A stretch of DNA of 64,000 bases from UBA4615 sp046046245. Lineage in GTDB: Bacteria > Pseudomonadota > Gammaproteobacteria > Burkholderiales > Burkholderiaceae_E. The stretch covers positions 332,729 to 396,728 of the forward strand of contig JBJOKE010000003.1 of NCBI GenBank assembly GCA_046046245.1, read 5' to 3'. A model generated the notes under the pieces. It saw only the letters and a list, made by a program, of their open reading frames with translations. It had not been told where the DNA came from and did not search any database. This document shows, piece by piece, positions 1-8,746 of the stretch. Positions within the stretch are counted from its first letter, which is position 1; every line of letters starts with the position of its first letter. The position numbers were made by a program, and so were the translations under genes.

Positions 1-148
1 GTGCCGCGGGTGCCGCGGGTGCGGCGAGGGCCGCATCGGGAGACGTCGATCCGGTCGGGGCTGCCGGGCCCGGACCGCCCGAGCCGCCACCGCATGCGGC
101 GAGGGCGAGCGTGAGGACGAGCGCGGGAGACCGGAAGGCTGCGGGCAT
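1..148 (-). CDS. Lipoprotein, N-terminal part only
   Basis: This minus-strand reading frame starts with ATG at 148 and runs off the left edge of the window. The first 20 or so residues form a typical lipoprotein signal: a short N-region with an arginine, a Leu/Ala-rich stretch and a lipobox LAAC, followed by a Gly/Ser/Pro/Ala-rich linker. The lipobox predicts a diacylated cysteine and membrane anchoring. Alanine-proline repeats near the window edge are linker sequence. The mature domain is outside the window, so no function can be given. It is divergent from mnmE, and the start regions of the two genes face each other. Confidence 0.6.
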   Translation of the reverse strand, partial: MPAAFRSPALVLTLALAACGGGSGGPGPAAPTGSTSPDAALAAPAAPAA

Positions 149-319
149 GGTGCGGACGAGCGGTGACGTGTGATGGCCGCGAGCGTCGCGAGCGTGGCCC
201 GACCCTCGCAAGCCGAGGCACGACGGACGTTCCGCCGCGGACGTCGGGCGGTCGATGCCGGACGAGACCGCGCGGCGGGTGTGCTAGGGTCGGCGCCCAT
301 CGACCCGAGCCCTGCGTGG

Positions 320-1708
320 ATGTCCGCCGACACCGACCCCATTGCCGCCATCGCCACCGCCCCGGGCCGCGGCGGCATCGGCGTGGTCCGCGTGTCGGGG
401 CGCGACCTCGCGCCGGTGATCGACGCGGTCTGCGGCCGCGCGCTCGCGCCGCGCGTGGCCACGCTGCTGCCGTTCCGCGCGGCCGACGGCGACGCGATCG
501 ACACCGGCCTCGCGCTGCACTTTCCCGCGCCGCATTCCTACACCGGCGAGGACGTGCTCGAGCTGCAGGGTCATGGCGGGCCGGTGGTGATGCAGCTGCT
601 GCTCGGGCGCGTGCTCGACGCGGGCCGCGCCATCGGGCTGCGCGTGGCCGAGCCCGGCGAGTTCACGCGCCGCGCGTTCCTCAACGACAAGCTCGACCTC
701 GCGCAGGCCGAGGCCGTGGCCGACCTGATCGACGCGAGCACCGCGCAGGCTGCGCGCGGCGCGAGCCGGTCGCTGTCGGGTGCGTTCTCGAAGGCCGTCC
801 ACGAGGTGGTCGACGCGGTGATCACGCTGCGCATGCTGGTGGAGGCGACCCTCGACTTCCCCGAGGAGGAGATCGACTTCCTCGAGCGCTCCGACGCACG
901 CGGCCGGCTCGCGGCGATCCGCACGTCGCTGGATGCGCTGCTCGCCGACGCGAAGCAGGGCGCGCTGCTGCGCGAGGGGCTGCACGTGGTGCTGGCCGGC
1001 GCGCCGAACGTCGGCAAGTCGAGCCTGCTGAACGCGCTGGCCGGCGCCGAGGTGGCGATCGTCACGCCGGTGGCGGGTACCACGCGCGACCGCATCGCGC
1101 AGTCGATCCAGATCGACGGCGTGCCGCTGGTGGTGGTGGACACCGCGGGGCTGCGCGAGACCGGCGACGAGGTGGAGCGGATCGGCATCGAGCGGACCTG
1201 GCAGGAGGTGGCTCGGGCGGACGTGATCCTGCATCTGGGGGTGGCGAGTGCGTCGGCCGGTACGCAGGCGGACGCGCGCGCGGCGCTCGAGGCCGAGCTC
1301 GACGCGGGCATCGCCGAACGGCTACCGCGCGACAAGCCGATCCTGCGGGTGTGGAACAAGATCGACCTCGCGGGGCTCGAGCCGCATGCGACGGACGACG
1401 CGGTGTGGCTGTCGGCGAAGGACCGCCGCGGCATCGACCTGCTGCGCGCGGCGCTGCTGCGGCTGGCGGGCTGGCACGGCGCGGGCGAAGGCACGTTCAT
1501 CGCGCGCGAACGGCACCTGCAGGCGCTGCGCGACGCAAGCGAGCACCTCGCCGTCGCGCACGGTCACGCGCAGCGCAACGACGAGGTGCTCGATCTCTTC
1601 GCGGAGGAGCTGCGGCTGGCGCAGGACCGGCTGTCGTCGATCACCGGGGAGTTCGGGGCGGATGATCTGCTGGGGGTGATCTTCTCGACGTTCTGCATCG
1701 GGAAGTAG
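320..1708 (+). CDS. mnmE: tRNA-modification GTPase MnmE (TrmE)
   Basis: MnmE works with MnmG to place the (carboxymethyl)aminomethyl group on C5 of wobble uridine-34 in certain tRNAs. The 462-residue protein has the family's normal length. It has the N-terminal tetrahydrofolate-binding domain (motif TIAAIATAPGRGGIGVVR-like at residues 6-22), the helical domain, an inserted G domain with P-loop GAPNVGKS (Lys233), and the invariant C-terminal FCIGK, whose Cys is needed for catalysis. The frame is open further upstream, but the ATG at 320 gives the canonical N-terminus; a TAGGGT -10-like box lies about 35 bp before it. The last 19 bases are repeated at 12103-12121, marking an integration site for the island that follows. 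Confidence 0.97.
   Translation: MSADTDPIAAIATAPGRGGIGVVRVSGRDLAPVIDAVCGRALAPRVATLLPFRAADGDAIDTGLALHFPAPHSYTGEDVLELQGHGGPVVMQLLLGRVLDAGRAIGLRVAEPGEFTRRAFLNDKLDLAQAEAVADLIDASTAQAARGASRSLSGAFSKAVHEVVDAVITLRMLVEATLDFPEEEIDFLERSDARGRLAAIRTSLDALLADAKQGALLREGLHVVLAGAPNVGKSSLLNALAGAEVAIVTPVAGTTRDRIAQSIQIDGVPLVVVDTAGLRETGDEVERIGIERTWQEVARADVILHLGVASASAGTQADARAALEAELDAGIAERLPRDKPILRVWNKIDLAGLEPHATDDAVWLSAKDRRGIDLLRAALLRLAGWHGAGEGTFIARERHLQALRDASEHLAVAHGHAQRNDEVLDLFAEELRLAQDRLSSITGEFGADDLLGVIFSTFCIGK
1690..1708 (+). repeat. Left attachment repeat (attL) in mnmE 3' end
   Basis: The 19 bases GTTCTGCATCGGGAAGTAG form the end of mnmE including its stop codon. An identical copy lies at 12103-12121, and homology ends outside both copies. 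The 3' end of trmE/mnmE is the known integration site of Salmonella genomic island 1 and its relatives, whose core repeat covers the same codons. I infer that this is attL. Confidence 0.85.
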
Positions 1709-1718
1709 GGCGACGGCG

Positions 1719-1734
1719 CGTTTCCGCGGAAACG
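1719..1734. promoter_or_regulatory. Perfect 16-bp palindrome next to attL
   Basis: CGTTTCCGCGGAAACG is a perfect palindrome 10 bp after the mnmE stop codon, just inside the island. It could be a weak mnmE terminator stem, a protein-binding site or a recombination accessory site. No T-run follows it. Confidence 0.35.
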
Positions 1735-1916
1735 TTCGGAAGGCAGGTCGGCCCGCACGTTGTCCGAATTGCTCCGGGGAGTCGTTCACCGGTGCTGCGC
1801 GGAAAGCCGGTGAAGCATCATTCATGCGGGTTGGCGACAGACGCGAATGGTTGGCCCAAAATGCGGGCTGCGCCTCGAGGCAACCCGCATACGCTGCCCC
1901 GATCTGAAGGGTGGCG

Positions 1917-4418
1917 ATGGCTCTTCCCGACCCCATGAACAAGAGCGCGCTCTCGGAAAGCGATATCTGCGATAAGTTCATCCGCCCCGCCATGGAGGGC
2001 TCGGGGTGGCATGGCGTGGAGCAGATCTATCGCGAGTATCCACTTAGGGCGGGGCGAGTGGTGGTGCGGGGACGCACCGCCCGGCGTGACTCTGCCACCG
2101 TGCTGCGCGCCGACTACGCCCTCTTCTACAAGACGAACATTCCGGTGGCCGTGGTCGAGGCCAAGGACAACAAGCACGCCATCGGTGCCGGCATGCCCCA
2201 GGCCATCCGTTATGGCCAGTTGCTGGATGTGCCGTTCTGCTTCTCAAGCAACGGCGATGGCTTCGTGTTTCGCGATGCCACGCTGGCTGACGGCGTGCTC
2301 GAACGCACGCTCACGCTCGATGAATTCCCGTCGCCTGCGGACCTGTGGGCGCGCTACTGCGCCTGGAAGGGCTGGACACCCGAAGTCCAGCAGGTGACGG
2401 AGTTCGACTACGCCCCGAGCAAGACCCCCCGGTATTACCAGCTACAGGCCATCAACCGCACCGTGGAGGCCATCGCGCGTGGACGCAAGCGCGTACTGCT
2501 GGTGATGGCCACCGGCACCGGCAAGACCTACACGGCCTTTCAGATCATCTGGCGCCTGTGGAAGAGCGGCGCGCGCAAGCGCATCCTGTTTCTGGCCGAT
2601 CGGAACATCCTGATCGACCAGACCATGGTCAACGACTTCCGCCCCTTCAAGGGCGCGATGGCCAAGCTCAGCCCGAATGCCAAGGGCGTGGAGCGGGTGG
2701 ACGCGCAGGGCAGGCTCACAGTGGAAGAGCTCGACCTCGCCGTGAGCCCCACCACCAAGCAGGTCAACAAGAGCTACGAGATCTACCTCTCGCTGTACCA
2801 GGCGGTGTCGGGCGCCGAGGAGTCGCGCAACATCTACAAGCAGTTCTCGCCGGACTTCTTCGACCTCATCGTGGTGGACGAGTGCCACCGCGGCAGCGCG
2901 GCTGAAGACTCGGCCTGGCGCGAGATCCTGAGCTATTTCAGCAACGCCACCCAGATCGGCCTGACCGCCACGCCGAAGGAGACCGAGGAGGTCTCCAACA
3001 TCCATTACTTCGGCGAGCCGGTCTACACCTACAGCCTGCGGCAAGGCATCGAGGATGGCTACCTCGCGCCGTACAAGGTAATTCGCGTCGATCTGGACAA
3101 GGACACCTTCGGCTGGCGGCCCACTGATGGCATGACCGACAAGCTCGGCCATGTGATCGAAGACCGTGTCTACACCGGGCGCGACATGAATCGCCGGCTG
3201 GTGCTGGAGCGGCGCGACGAGGTGGTGGCGGCCAAGATCACCCAGTACCTCAAGGCGACCAACCGCTACGACAAGACCATCGTCTTCTGCGAAGACATCG
3301 ACCACGCGGCCCGCATGCGGCAGGCGCTGAGCAACGCCAACGCCGACATCTGCCAGACCCACCCGAACTATGTGGTGCAGATCACGGGCGACAACGCCGA
3401 GGGCAAGGCGCAGCTCGATAACTTCATTGACCCCGAGAAGCCGTTGCCGGTGATCGCGACCACCTCCAAGCTGATGAGCACGGGGGTGGACGCGCAGACA
3501 TGCAAGCTGATCGTGCTCGATCAGAACATCAAGTCGATGACGCTCTTCAAGCAGATCATCGGCCGCGGCACCCGGCTGCGCGAAGACCTGGGCAAGAGCT
3601 GGTTCACGATCCTGGACTTCAAGCGCGCCACCGAACTCTTTGCCGACAAGGACTTCGACGGCGACCCGGTGCAGATCTACGAGCCGAAGGGCGATGACCC
3701 CATCGACCCACCGGACCCGGACGGTGACACTGAGGGCGATGGCGGCGGAGCTGAGGCCGGTGAGTTGCCACCTGGCACGCCCGCCGCGCCGCCTCCTCTG
3801 GGCCCTTTCAAGGGCGGACCGGCCAATGACCAGCCCCGCAAGTACCTTCTGGGCGGCTCGGTGAGCGTGACCGTGGCCCGCGAGCGGGTGCAGTACCTGA
3901 ACGCCGAGGGCAAGCTCGTCACCGAGAGCCTGCGCGACTACACGCGCATCAATCTGAGCAAGGCCTATTCCTCGCTCGATCACTTCCTGCAAGCGTGGAA
4001 CAGCGCCGAGCGCAAGGCGGTGCTGATCGAGGAGCTGGAGCGCCAGGGCGTGTTCCTGGATGCACTGGCCGAGGAGGTAGCGCAGGCCGGCATGAAAGAC
4101 CTGGACCCCTTCGACCTGCTGCTGCATGTCGCCTATGACCTGCCGCCGCTCACGCGACGCGAGCGCGCGCAACGGGTGAAGAAGCGCAACGCCTTCGGGC
4201 AGTACGGCCCGGTGGCCCGCAAGGTGCTGGACGCACTGCTCGACAAGTACGCCGACGAAGGCATAGCCACCATCGAGAGCAACGAGGTGCTGAGAGTGCA
4301 GCCCCTGTCCGAGCTGGGCTCGCCTGTGGAGCTGGTGCGCAGCTTCGGTGGCCGGCCACAGTACCTGCAAGCCTTGCAGGCGCTTGAAAATGAGCTCTAT
4401 GCGCCCGGCCTGAACTGA
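1917..4418 (+). CDS. hsdR: Type I restriction enzyme R subunit HsdR
   Basis: HsdR is the ATP-driven translocase and nuclease subunit of a type I restriction enzyme. A PD-(D/E)XK nuclease domain comes first, with an Asp at about residue 66 and VVEAKDN at about 80-86. Helicase motifs follow: Walker A MATGTGKT (Lys at about 203), DECH at about 321-324, TATP, and motif VI QIIGRGTRLREDLGKSW. The segment around residues 595-640 is a Pro/Gly/Asp-rich linker before a C-terminal helical domain. At 833 residues it fits the shorter HsdR class. ATG 1917 is chosen because GAAGG at 1906-1910 sits 6 bp upstream; an in-frame GTG at 1911 is too close to that site. It is the first gene of the island operon, followed 38 bp later by hsdM. 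Confidence 0.95.
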   Translation: MALPDPMNKSALSESDICDKFIRPAMEGSGWHGVEQIYREYPLRAGRVVVRGRTARRDSATVLRADYALFYKTNIPVAVVEAKDNKHAIGAGMPQAIRYGQLLDVPFCFSSNGDGFVFRDATLADGVLERTLTLDEFPSPADLWARYCAWKGWTPEVQQVTEFDYAPSKTPRYYQLQAINRTVEAIARGRKRVLLVMATGTGKTYTAFQIIWRLWKSGARKRILFLADRNILIDQTMVNDFRPFKGAMAKLSPNAKGVERVDAQGRLTVEELDLAVSPTTKQVNKSYEIYLSLYQAVSGAEESRNIYKQFSPDFFDLIVVDECHRGSAAEDSAWREILSYFSNATQIGLTATPKETEEVSNIHYFGEPVYTYSLRQGIEDGYLAPYKVIRVDLDKDTFGWRPTDGMTDKLGHVIEDRVYTGRDMNRRLVLERRDEVVAAKITQYLKATNRYDKTIVFCEDIDHAARMRQALSNANADICQTHPNYVVQITGDNAEGKAQLDNFIDPEKPLPVIATTSKLMSTGVDAQTCKLIVLDQNIKSMTLFKQIIGRGTRLREDLGKSWFTILDFKRATELFADKDFDGDPVQIYEPKGDDPIDPPDPDGDTEGDGGGAEAGELPPGTPAAPPPLGPFKGGPANDQPRKYLLGGSVSVTVARERVQYLNAEGKLVTESLRDYTRINLSKAYSSLDHFLQAWNSAERKAVLIEELERQGVFLDALAEEVAQAGMKDLDPFDLLLHVAYDLPPLTRRERAQRVKKRNAFGQYGPVARKVLDALLDKYADEGIATIESNEVLRVQPLSELGSPVELVRSFGGRPQYLQALQALENELYAPGLN

Positions 4419-4456
4419 TGCGCTACTTGCCCCGCTTCCCCATTCGCTGAGACCGC

Positions 4457-5926
4457 ATGTCTAACCTGTCCCCCGTTATCAAGTCTATCCAGGACGTCAT
4501 GCGCCAGGACGCCGGCATCAACGGCGACGCGCAGCGCATCGAGCAGATGGTGTGGCTGCTGTTCCTGAAGGTGTTCGACGCGCTGGAAGAAGAGCTTGAA
4601 CTCACGCGCGACGACTATCGCAGCCCCATCCCCGAGAACCTGCGTTGGCGGAACTGGGCTGCCGACCCCGAGGGCATCACCGGCGACGCGCTGCTGGACT
4701 TCGTGAACAACCAGCTCTTCCCGAAGCTGAAGAACCTGGCGGCCGACCCGGTGCGCAACCCGCGCGGCTGGGTAGTGCGCGGCGTCTTCGAGGACGCCAA
4801 CAACTTCATGAAGAGCGGCCAGCTGCTGCGCCAGGTGATCAACAAGCTGGCCAGCATCGACTTCAACCGCCAGGCCGAGCGCCATCAGTTCAACGACCTG
4901 TACGAGAAGATCCTGCGCGATCTGCAGAGCGCCGGCAACGCAGGCGAGTTCTACACGCCGCGCGCGGTGACGCAGTTCATGGTGGACATGGTGAACCCGC
5001 AGCTCGGCGAACGCGTGCTCGACCCGGCCACCGGCACCGGCGGCTTCCTGGTGTGCGCCATCGAGCACCTGCGCAAGCAGGTGCGCAACACCGAGCAAGA
5101 GGCGCTGCTGCAGACCAGCATCCTGGGCGTGGAGAAGAAGCAGCTGCCGCACCTGCTGTGCGTGACCAACCTGATGCTGCACGGCATCGAGGTGCCCAGC
5201 CAAATCCGCCACGACAACACGCTGGCCCGGCCGCTGCGCGACTACACCCCTGCCGAACGCGTGGACGTGGTGCTGACCAACCCACCCTTCGGCGGCATCG
5301 AGGAGCCGGGCATCGAGGCGGGCTTTCCGGCCGATGTGCGTACCAAGGAGACGGCCGATCTCTTCCTGGTGCTGATCAAGCACATCCTGAAGGCCAACGG
5401 CCGCGCCGCGCTGGTGCTGCCCGACGGCACGCTGTTCGGCGAAGGTGTGAAGACGCGCATCAAGGAGCAGCTGCTCGCCGAGTGCGACCTGCACACCATC
5501 GTGCGCCTGCCCAACGGCGTGTTCGCCCCCTACACCGGCATCAAGACCAACCTGCTGTTCTTCACCAAGGGCCGGCCGACGCAGGCCACCTGGTACTACG
5601 AGCACCCCTACCCGCCCGGGGTGAAGAGCTACAACAAGACCAAGCCGATCCGCATCGAAGAGTTCGACGCCGAGAAGGCCTGGTGGGGCAGCGAGGCCGA
5701 TGGCTTTGCGGCGCGGGTGGAAAACGAGCGGGCGTGGAAGGTGAGCATCGATGCCATCAAGGCGGGCGGCTTCAACCTGGACCAGAAGAACCCGCATGCG
5801 GCTGAGGCTGTGAGCCACGACCCTGACGAGCTACTGCGGGACTACGCCCGGCTGCAGGGCGAGGCGCAGGCCTTGCGGGACCAGTTGAAAGCGATCCTGG
5901 CGCAGTCGCTGGGGGGCGGGCGATGA
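4457..5926 (+). CDS. hsdM: Type I N6-adenine methyltransferase HsdM
   Basis: HsdM transfers methyl from S-adenosylmethionine to adenine N6 within the site chosen by HsdS, protecting host DNA. The 489-residue protein has the N-terminal HsdM helical domain (PVIKSIQDVMRQDAG onwards). It has the AdoMet motif LDPATGTGGF with Asp189 and the catalytic NPPFGG with Asn275, which is the N6-adenine form of the (N/D)PP(Y/F) motif. Length and motif order are complete, so it should be active. Its stop codon overlaps the ATG of the DUF1016 gene by four bases (ATGA), which implies translational coupling. Confidence 0.96.
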   Translation: MSNLSPVIKSIQDVMRQDAGINGDAQRIEQMVWLLFLKVFDALEEELELTRDDYRSPIPENLRWRNWAADPEGITGDALLDFVNNQLFPKLKNLAADPVRNPRGWVVRGVFEDANNFMKSGQLLRQVINKLASIDFNRQAERHQFNDLYEKILRDLQSAGNAGEFYTPRAVTQFMVDMVNPQLGERVLDPATGTGGFLVCAIEHLRKQVRNTEQEALLQTSILGVEKKQLPHLLCVTNLMLHGIEVPSQIRHDNTLARPLRDYTPAERVDVVLTNPPFGGIEEPGIEAGFPADVRTKETADLFLVLIKHILKANGRAALVLPDGTLFGEGVKTRIKEQLLAECDLHTIVRLPNGVFAPYTGIKTNLLFFTKGRPTQATWYYEHPYPPGVKSYNKTKPIRIEEFDAEKAWWGSEADGFAARVENERAWKVSIDAIKAGGFNLDQKNPHAAEAVSHDPDELLRDYARLQGEAQALRDQLKAILAQSLGGGR

Positions 5927-7053
5927 CACGACGTGCCAAGGCCGGCGTATCGGCCACCTCCACCGCAGCGCCTCAGGTCGTGCCGCGAGAGGGTTCGGCA
6001 CCTGAGGCAGGCGATGCGGCCCCGGAGGCGCTGTACGGCCAGATCCGCGAGGTGCTGGCGCAGGCGCGGCAGCAGACCTGGCGCCAGGTCAACCAGTCCA
6101 TGGTGCAGGCGTATTGGCAGGTGGGGCGGCTGATCGTCGAGCACGAGCAGGCGGGGCAGGCTCGCGCCGCCTACGGAACCGGCCTGTTGCAGAGCCTGGC
6201 CCACCGACTGACCGCCGAGTTCGGTCCCGGCTTTGCCGTCCAGAGCCTGCGTAACTTTCGCCAGTTCTACCTGACCCTCGGCGCGGACGAGATTCGCTCC
6301 ATGCCGTGGAGCGAATTGAGCTGGTCGCACCTGAAGACCTTGATGCGCGTGGCCAACGAGCAGGCCCGGCGCTGGTACGCCCAGGAGGCCGCGCAACAGC
6401 GCTGGAGCGTGGCCGCGCTGGACCGGCAGATCGGCACCCTCTACTACGAGCGCCTGCTCTCCAGCCAGGACAAGGCCGGCGTGCAGCGCGAGGCGCAGGC
6501 CCTCATCGAGCGCGACGCCCGCCCCGACCCGCGTGACTTCATCCGCGACCCCTACGTGCTGGAGTTCCTGGGCGCGCAGCCCGGGGCCAGCCTGTACGAG
6601 AAAGACCTGGAGCAAGGCCTGCTCGACCAGTTGCAGAAGTTCCTGCTCGAGCTGGGCAAGGGCTTCGCCTTCGTGGCACGCGAGCGGCACCTGCACATCG
6701 AGGGCGAGGACGCCTTTGTCGACCTCGTCTTCTACAACTTCATCCTGAAGTGCTTCGTGCTGGTGGAGCTGAAGGTGGGCAAGCTCAGCCACCAGGACGT
6801 GGGCCAGCTCGACATGTATGTGCGCGTCTTCGACGAGCGCATGCGCGGCGAGGGTGACGGGCCCACCATCGGCCTCATCCTGTGCAGCGAGCGCAACGAG
6901 GCCGTGGCGCGCTACTCGCTGCTGGCTGAAAGCCGCCAGCTCTTCGCCAGCCGCTACCAGCCCTGGCTGCCCACCGAGGCGGAACTGCAGGCTGAGCTGA
7001 CCCGCGACCGTGCCTTGCTGGAAGGGGCGCGGGGCGAGGAGGGCGGGGCGTGA
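5923..7053 (+). CDS. DUF1016 (YhcG-type) PD-(D/E)XK nuclease
   Basis: The protein has the two halves typical of the DUF1016/YhcG family. The N-terminal winged-helix-like region contains the QTWRQVNQSMVQAYWQVGRL segment. The C-terminal nuclease domain has LVFYN preceded by Asp267, then VELKVG with Glu282 and Lys284, which matches a PD-(D/E)XK active site. The first 35 residues are a low-complexity Ala/Pro extension. The gene is embedded between hsdM and hsdS with four-base overlaps on both sides, so the three subunits should be made together. DUF1016 genes are known companions of type I systems, but their exact part in restriction is not settled. An accessory nuclease role is an inference. Confidence 0.85.
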   Translation: MTRRAKAGVSATSTAAPQVVPREGSAPEAGDAAPEALYGQIREVLAQARQQTWRQVNQSMVQAYWQVGRLIVEHEQAGQARAAYGTGLLQSLAHRLTAEFGPGFAVQSLRNFRQFYLTLGADEIRSMPWSELSWSHLKTLMRVANEQARRWYAQEAAQQRWSVAALDRQIGTLYYERLLSSQDKAGVQREAQALIERDARPDPRDFIRDPYVLEFLGAQPGASLYEKDLEQGLLDQLQKFLLELGKGFAFVARERHLHIEGEDAFVDLVFYNFILKCFVLVELKVGKLSHQDVGQLDMYVRVFDERMRGEGDGPTIGLILCSERNEAVARYSLLAESRQLFASRYQPWLPTEAELQAELTRDRALLEGARGEEGGA

Positions 7054-8699
7054 GCGGCTCGCTGCTTCAGGCGTTCGATCGCGTCGCCCAGGCGCCGGGC
7101 GGCGTGGCGCGGTTGCGGGAGTTGATCTTGTCGCTGGCGGTGCGCGGGAAGCTGGTGCGGCAGGATCCGAACGAGGAGCCGGCCAGCGTGTTGCTGCAGC
7201 GCATCCGTGCTGAGAAAGACCGGCTGCTTGCGGAGGGAAAGATCAAGCGGGACAAGCCGCTGCCGCCGATTGCGGAGGACGAGATACTGTTTGAATTGCC
7301 GAGGGGCTGGGAGTGGGCTCGTATACCCGACATCTCCTTCAGCCTCGGCCAAGTTGATCCAGTAGCCCCGTTTTCGTACATCGACGTAGCTGCTATAGAT
7401 AACTTGAGAGGTGTAGTCGCCCCTGAAGTTCAGGTAATAGCACCCGCGGATGCATCGTCGAGGGCCAGAAAGGTAGTTCAAGTCGGGACTGTTTTGTATT
7501 CGACCGTCAGACCGTACCTTAAAAACATCGCGATCGTTGAGAGAGATTACTTTCCTGAGCCGATAGCGAGTACCGCTTTCGCGGTAATGCATCCCCATAC
7601 CGGTGTCGATTCTCGATTCTTGCTGCACTACCTGCGCAGTCTGCCATTCACAGAATTTGTAAACGCCAAAGCCGTAGGGGTTGCTTACCCTGCAATCAAT
7701 GACGCAAACTTTTTTCAGGGTATCGTCCCTCTGCCCGCCACAAAGGAACAACAGCGCATCGTCGCCCGCGTCGACGAATTGATGCGCCTGTGCGATGCCC
7801 TCGAAGCCAAGGGCCGGCTCGAAGCCGAGCAGCACACCCGCCTGCTCGACACCTTGCTCGGAACGCTGACCGACAGCGCCACCTCCGAAGAACTGACCGC
7901 CAACTGGCAACGCGTGGCCGAGCATTTCGATCTGCTGCTGGATAGGCCGGAGGCGGTGGATGCGTTGGAGCAGACGGTGCTGCAGCTCGCCGTGCGCGGG
8001 CTGTTGGTGCCGCAGGATCCGAGTGACGAGCCTGCCGACACACTGCTTATGCAGATTCGAGAACACAAGGCCCGGCTGGTGAACGCTGGCAAGGTCAGAG
8101 TAGCTAGGCCCGTCGATGAGATTGACGTCGACGAGCTCCCGTTTAACCTTCCGCAGACGTGGGCGTGGGCTCGATTTGGCGACATCACTATCAATCGAGA
8201 CGGGGAACGAGTTCCTGTGTCGTCCAGCGACCGTGAGCAGCGCACTAAGGTCTATGACTACTACGGCGCGTCCGGCGTCATCGACAAGATTGACGGATAC
8301 CTGTTTGATAAGACGCTGCTCCTCATCGGCGAGGACGGAGCCAATCTGCTTAACCGTTCCACTCCGATTGCGTTCCTGGCCCACGGTAAGTACTGGGTCA
8401 ACAACCACGCACACGTGATCGACACGATAGACGTCCGACTCATGCTTTATCTGGAGCTCTTCGTAAACGCCATCTCCCTCGAACCGTATGTCACTGGAAC
8501 CGCGCAACCGAAGATGAACCAGGCGAAGCTAAACAGCATCGTAGTTGCACTGCCGCCCCTCGCGGAGCAGTCGCGCATCGTCGCCCGCGTCACTGAACTC
8601 CGCCGCCTCTGCGCCGACCTGCGCCAACGCCTCGCCACCAGCCAAGCCACGCAGTCGCGACTGGCTGAGGCCTTGGTGGAATCGGTGGCATCGGTTTGA
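7050..8699 (+). CDS. hsdS: Type I specificity subunit HsdS
   Basis: HsdS recognises the bipartite DNA target for both methylation and cutting. Two similar halves are visible. Each starts with a conserved helix and LAVRGxLVxQDP segment (about residues 27-70 and 315-355), continues with a target-recognition domain (about 85-230 and 365-505), and ends in a central coiled-coil arm such as EQQRIVARVDELMRLCDALE. The two recognition domains are clearly lower in GC than the rest of the gene, as expected for exchangeable cassettes. GTG 7050 overlaps the previous stop codon (GTGA), which supports this start. The 549-residue length is slightly above the usual 400-450. Confidence 0.94.
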   Translation: MSGSLLQAFDRVAQAPGGVARLRELILSLAVRGKLVRQDPNEEPASVLLQRIRAEKDRLLAEGKIKRDKPLPPIAEDEILFELPRGWEWARIPDISFSLGQVDPVAPFSYIDVAAIDNLRGVVAPEVQVIAPADASSRARKVVQVGTVLYSTVRPYLKNIAIVERDYFPEPIASTAFAVMHPHTGVDSRFLLHYLRSLPFTEFVNAKAVGVAYPAINDANFFQGIVPLPATKEQQRIVARVDELMRLCDALEAKGRLEAEQHTRLLDTLLGTLTDSATSEELTANWQRVAEHFDLLLDRPEAVDALEQTVLQLAVRGLLVPQDPSDEPADTLLMQIREHKARLVNAGKVRVARPVDEIDVDELPFNLPQTWAWARFGDITINRDGERVPVSSSDREQRTKVYDYYGASGVIDKIDGYLFDKTLLLIGEDGANLLNRSTPIAFLAHGKYWVNNHAHVIDTIDVRLMLYLELFVNAISLEPYVTGTAQPKMNQAKLNSIVVALPPLAEQSRIVARVTELRRLCADLRQRLATSQATQSRLAEALVESVASV

Positions 8700-8746
8700 A
8701 CTACACATCTCCGCCCCCTTGCAAACGACCGCCGCAGGAACCCGCC

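Noticed and set aside
1..40. Repeats of GTGCCGCGG at the left edge as a possible tandem-repeat element.
   Set aside because: They are Ala-Pro codons of the lipoprotein linker on the minus strand and too short to be a separate element.
1709..1916. A degraded integrase gene at the left end of the island.
   Set aside because: No frame over 208 bp shows tyrosine-recombinase motifs on either strand.
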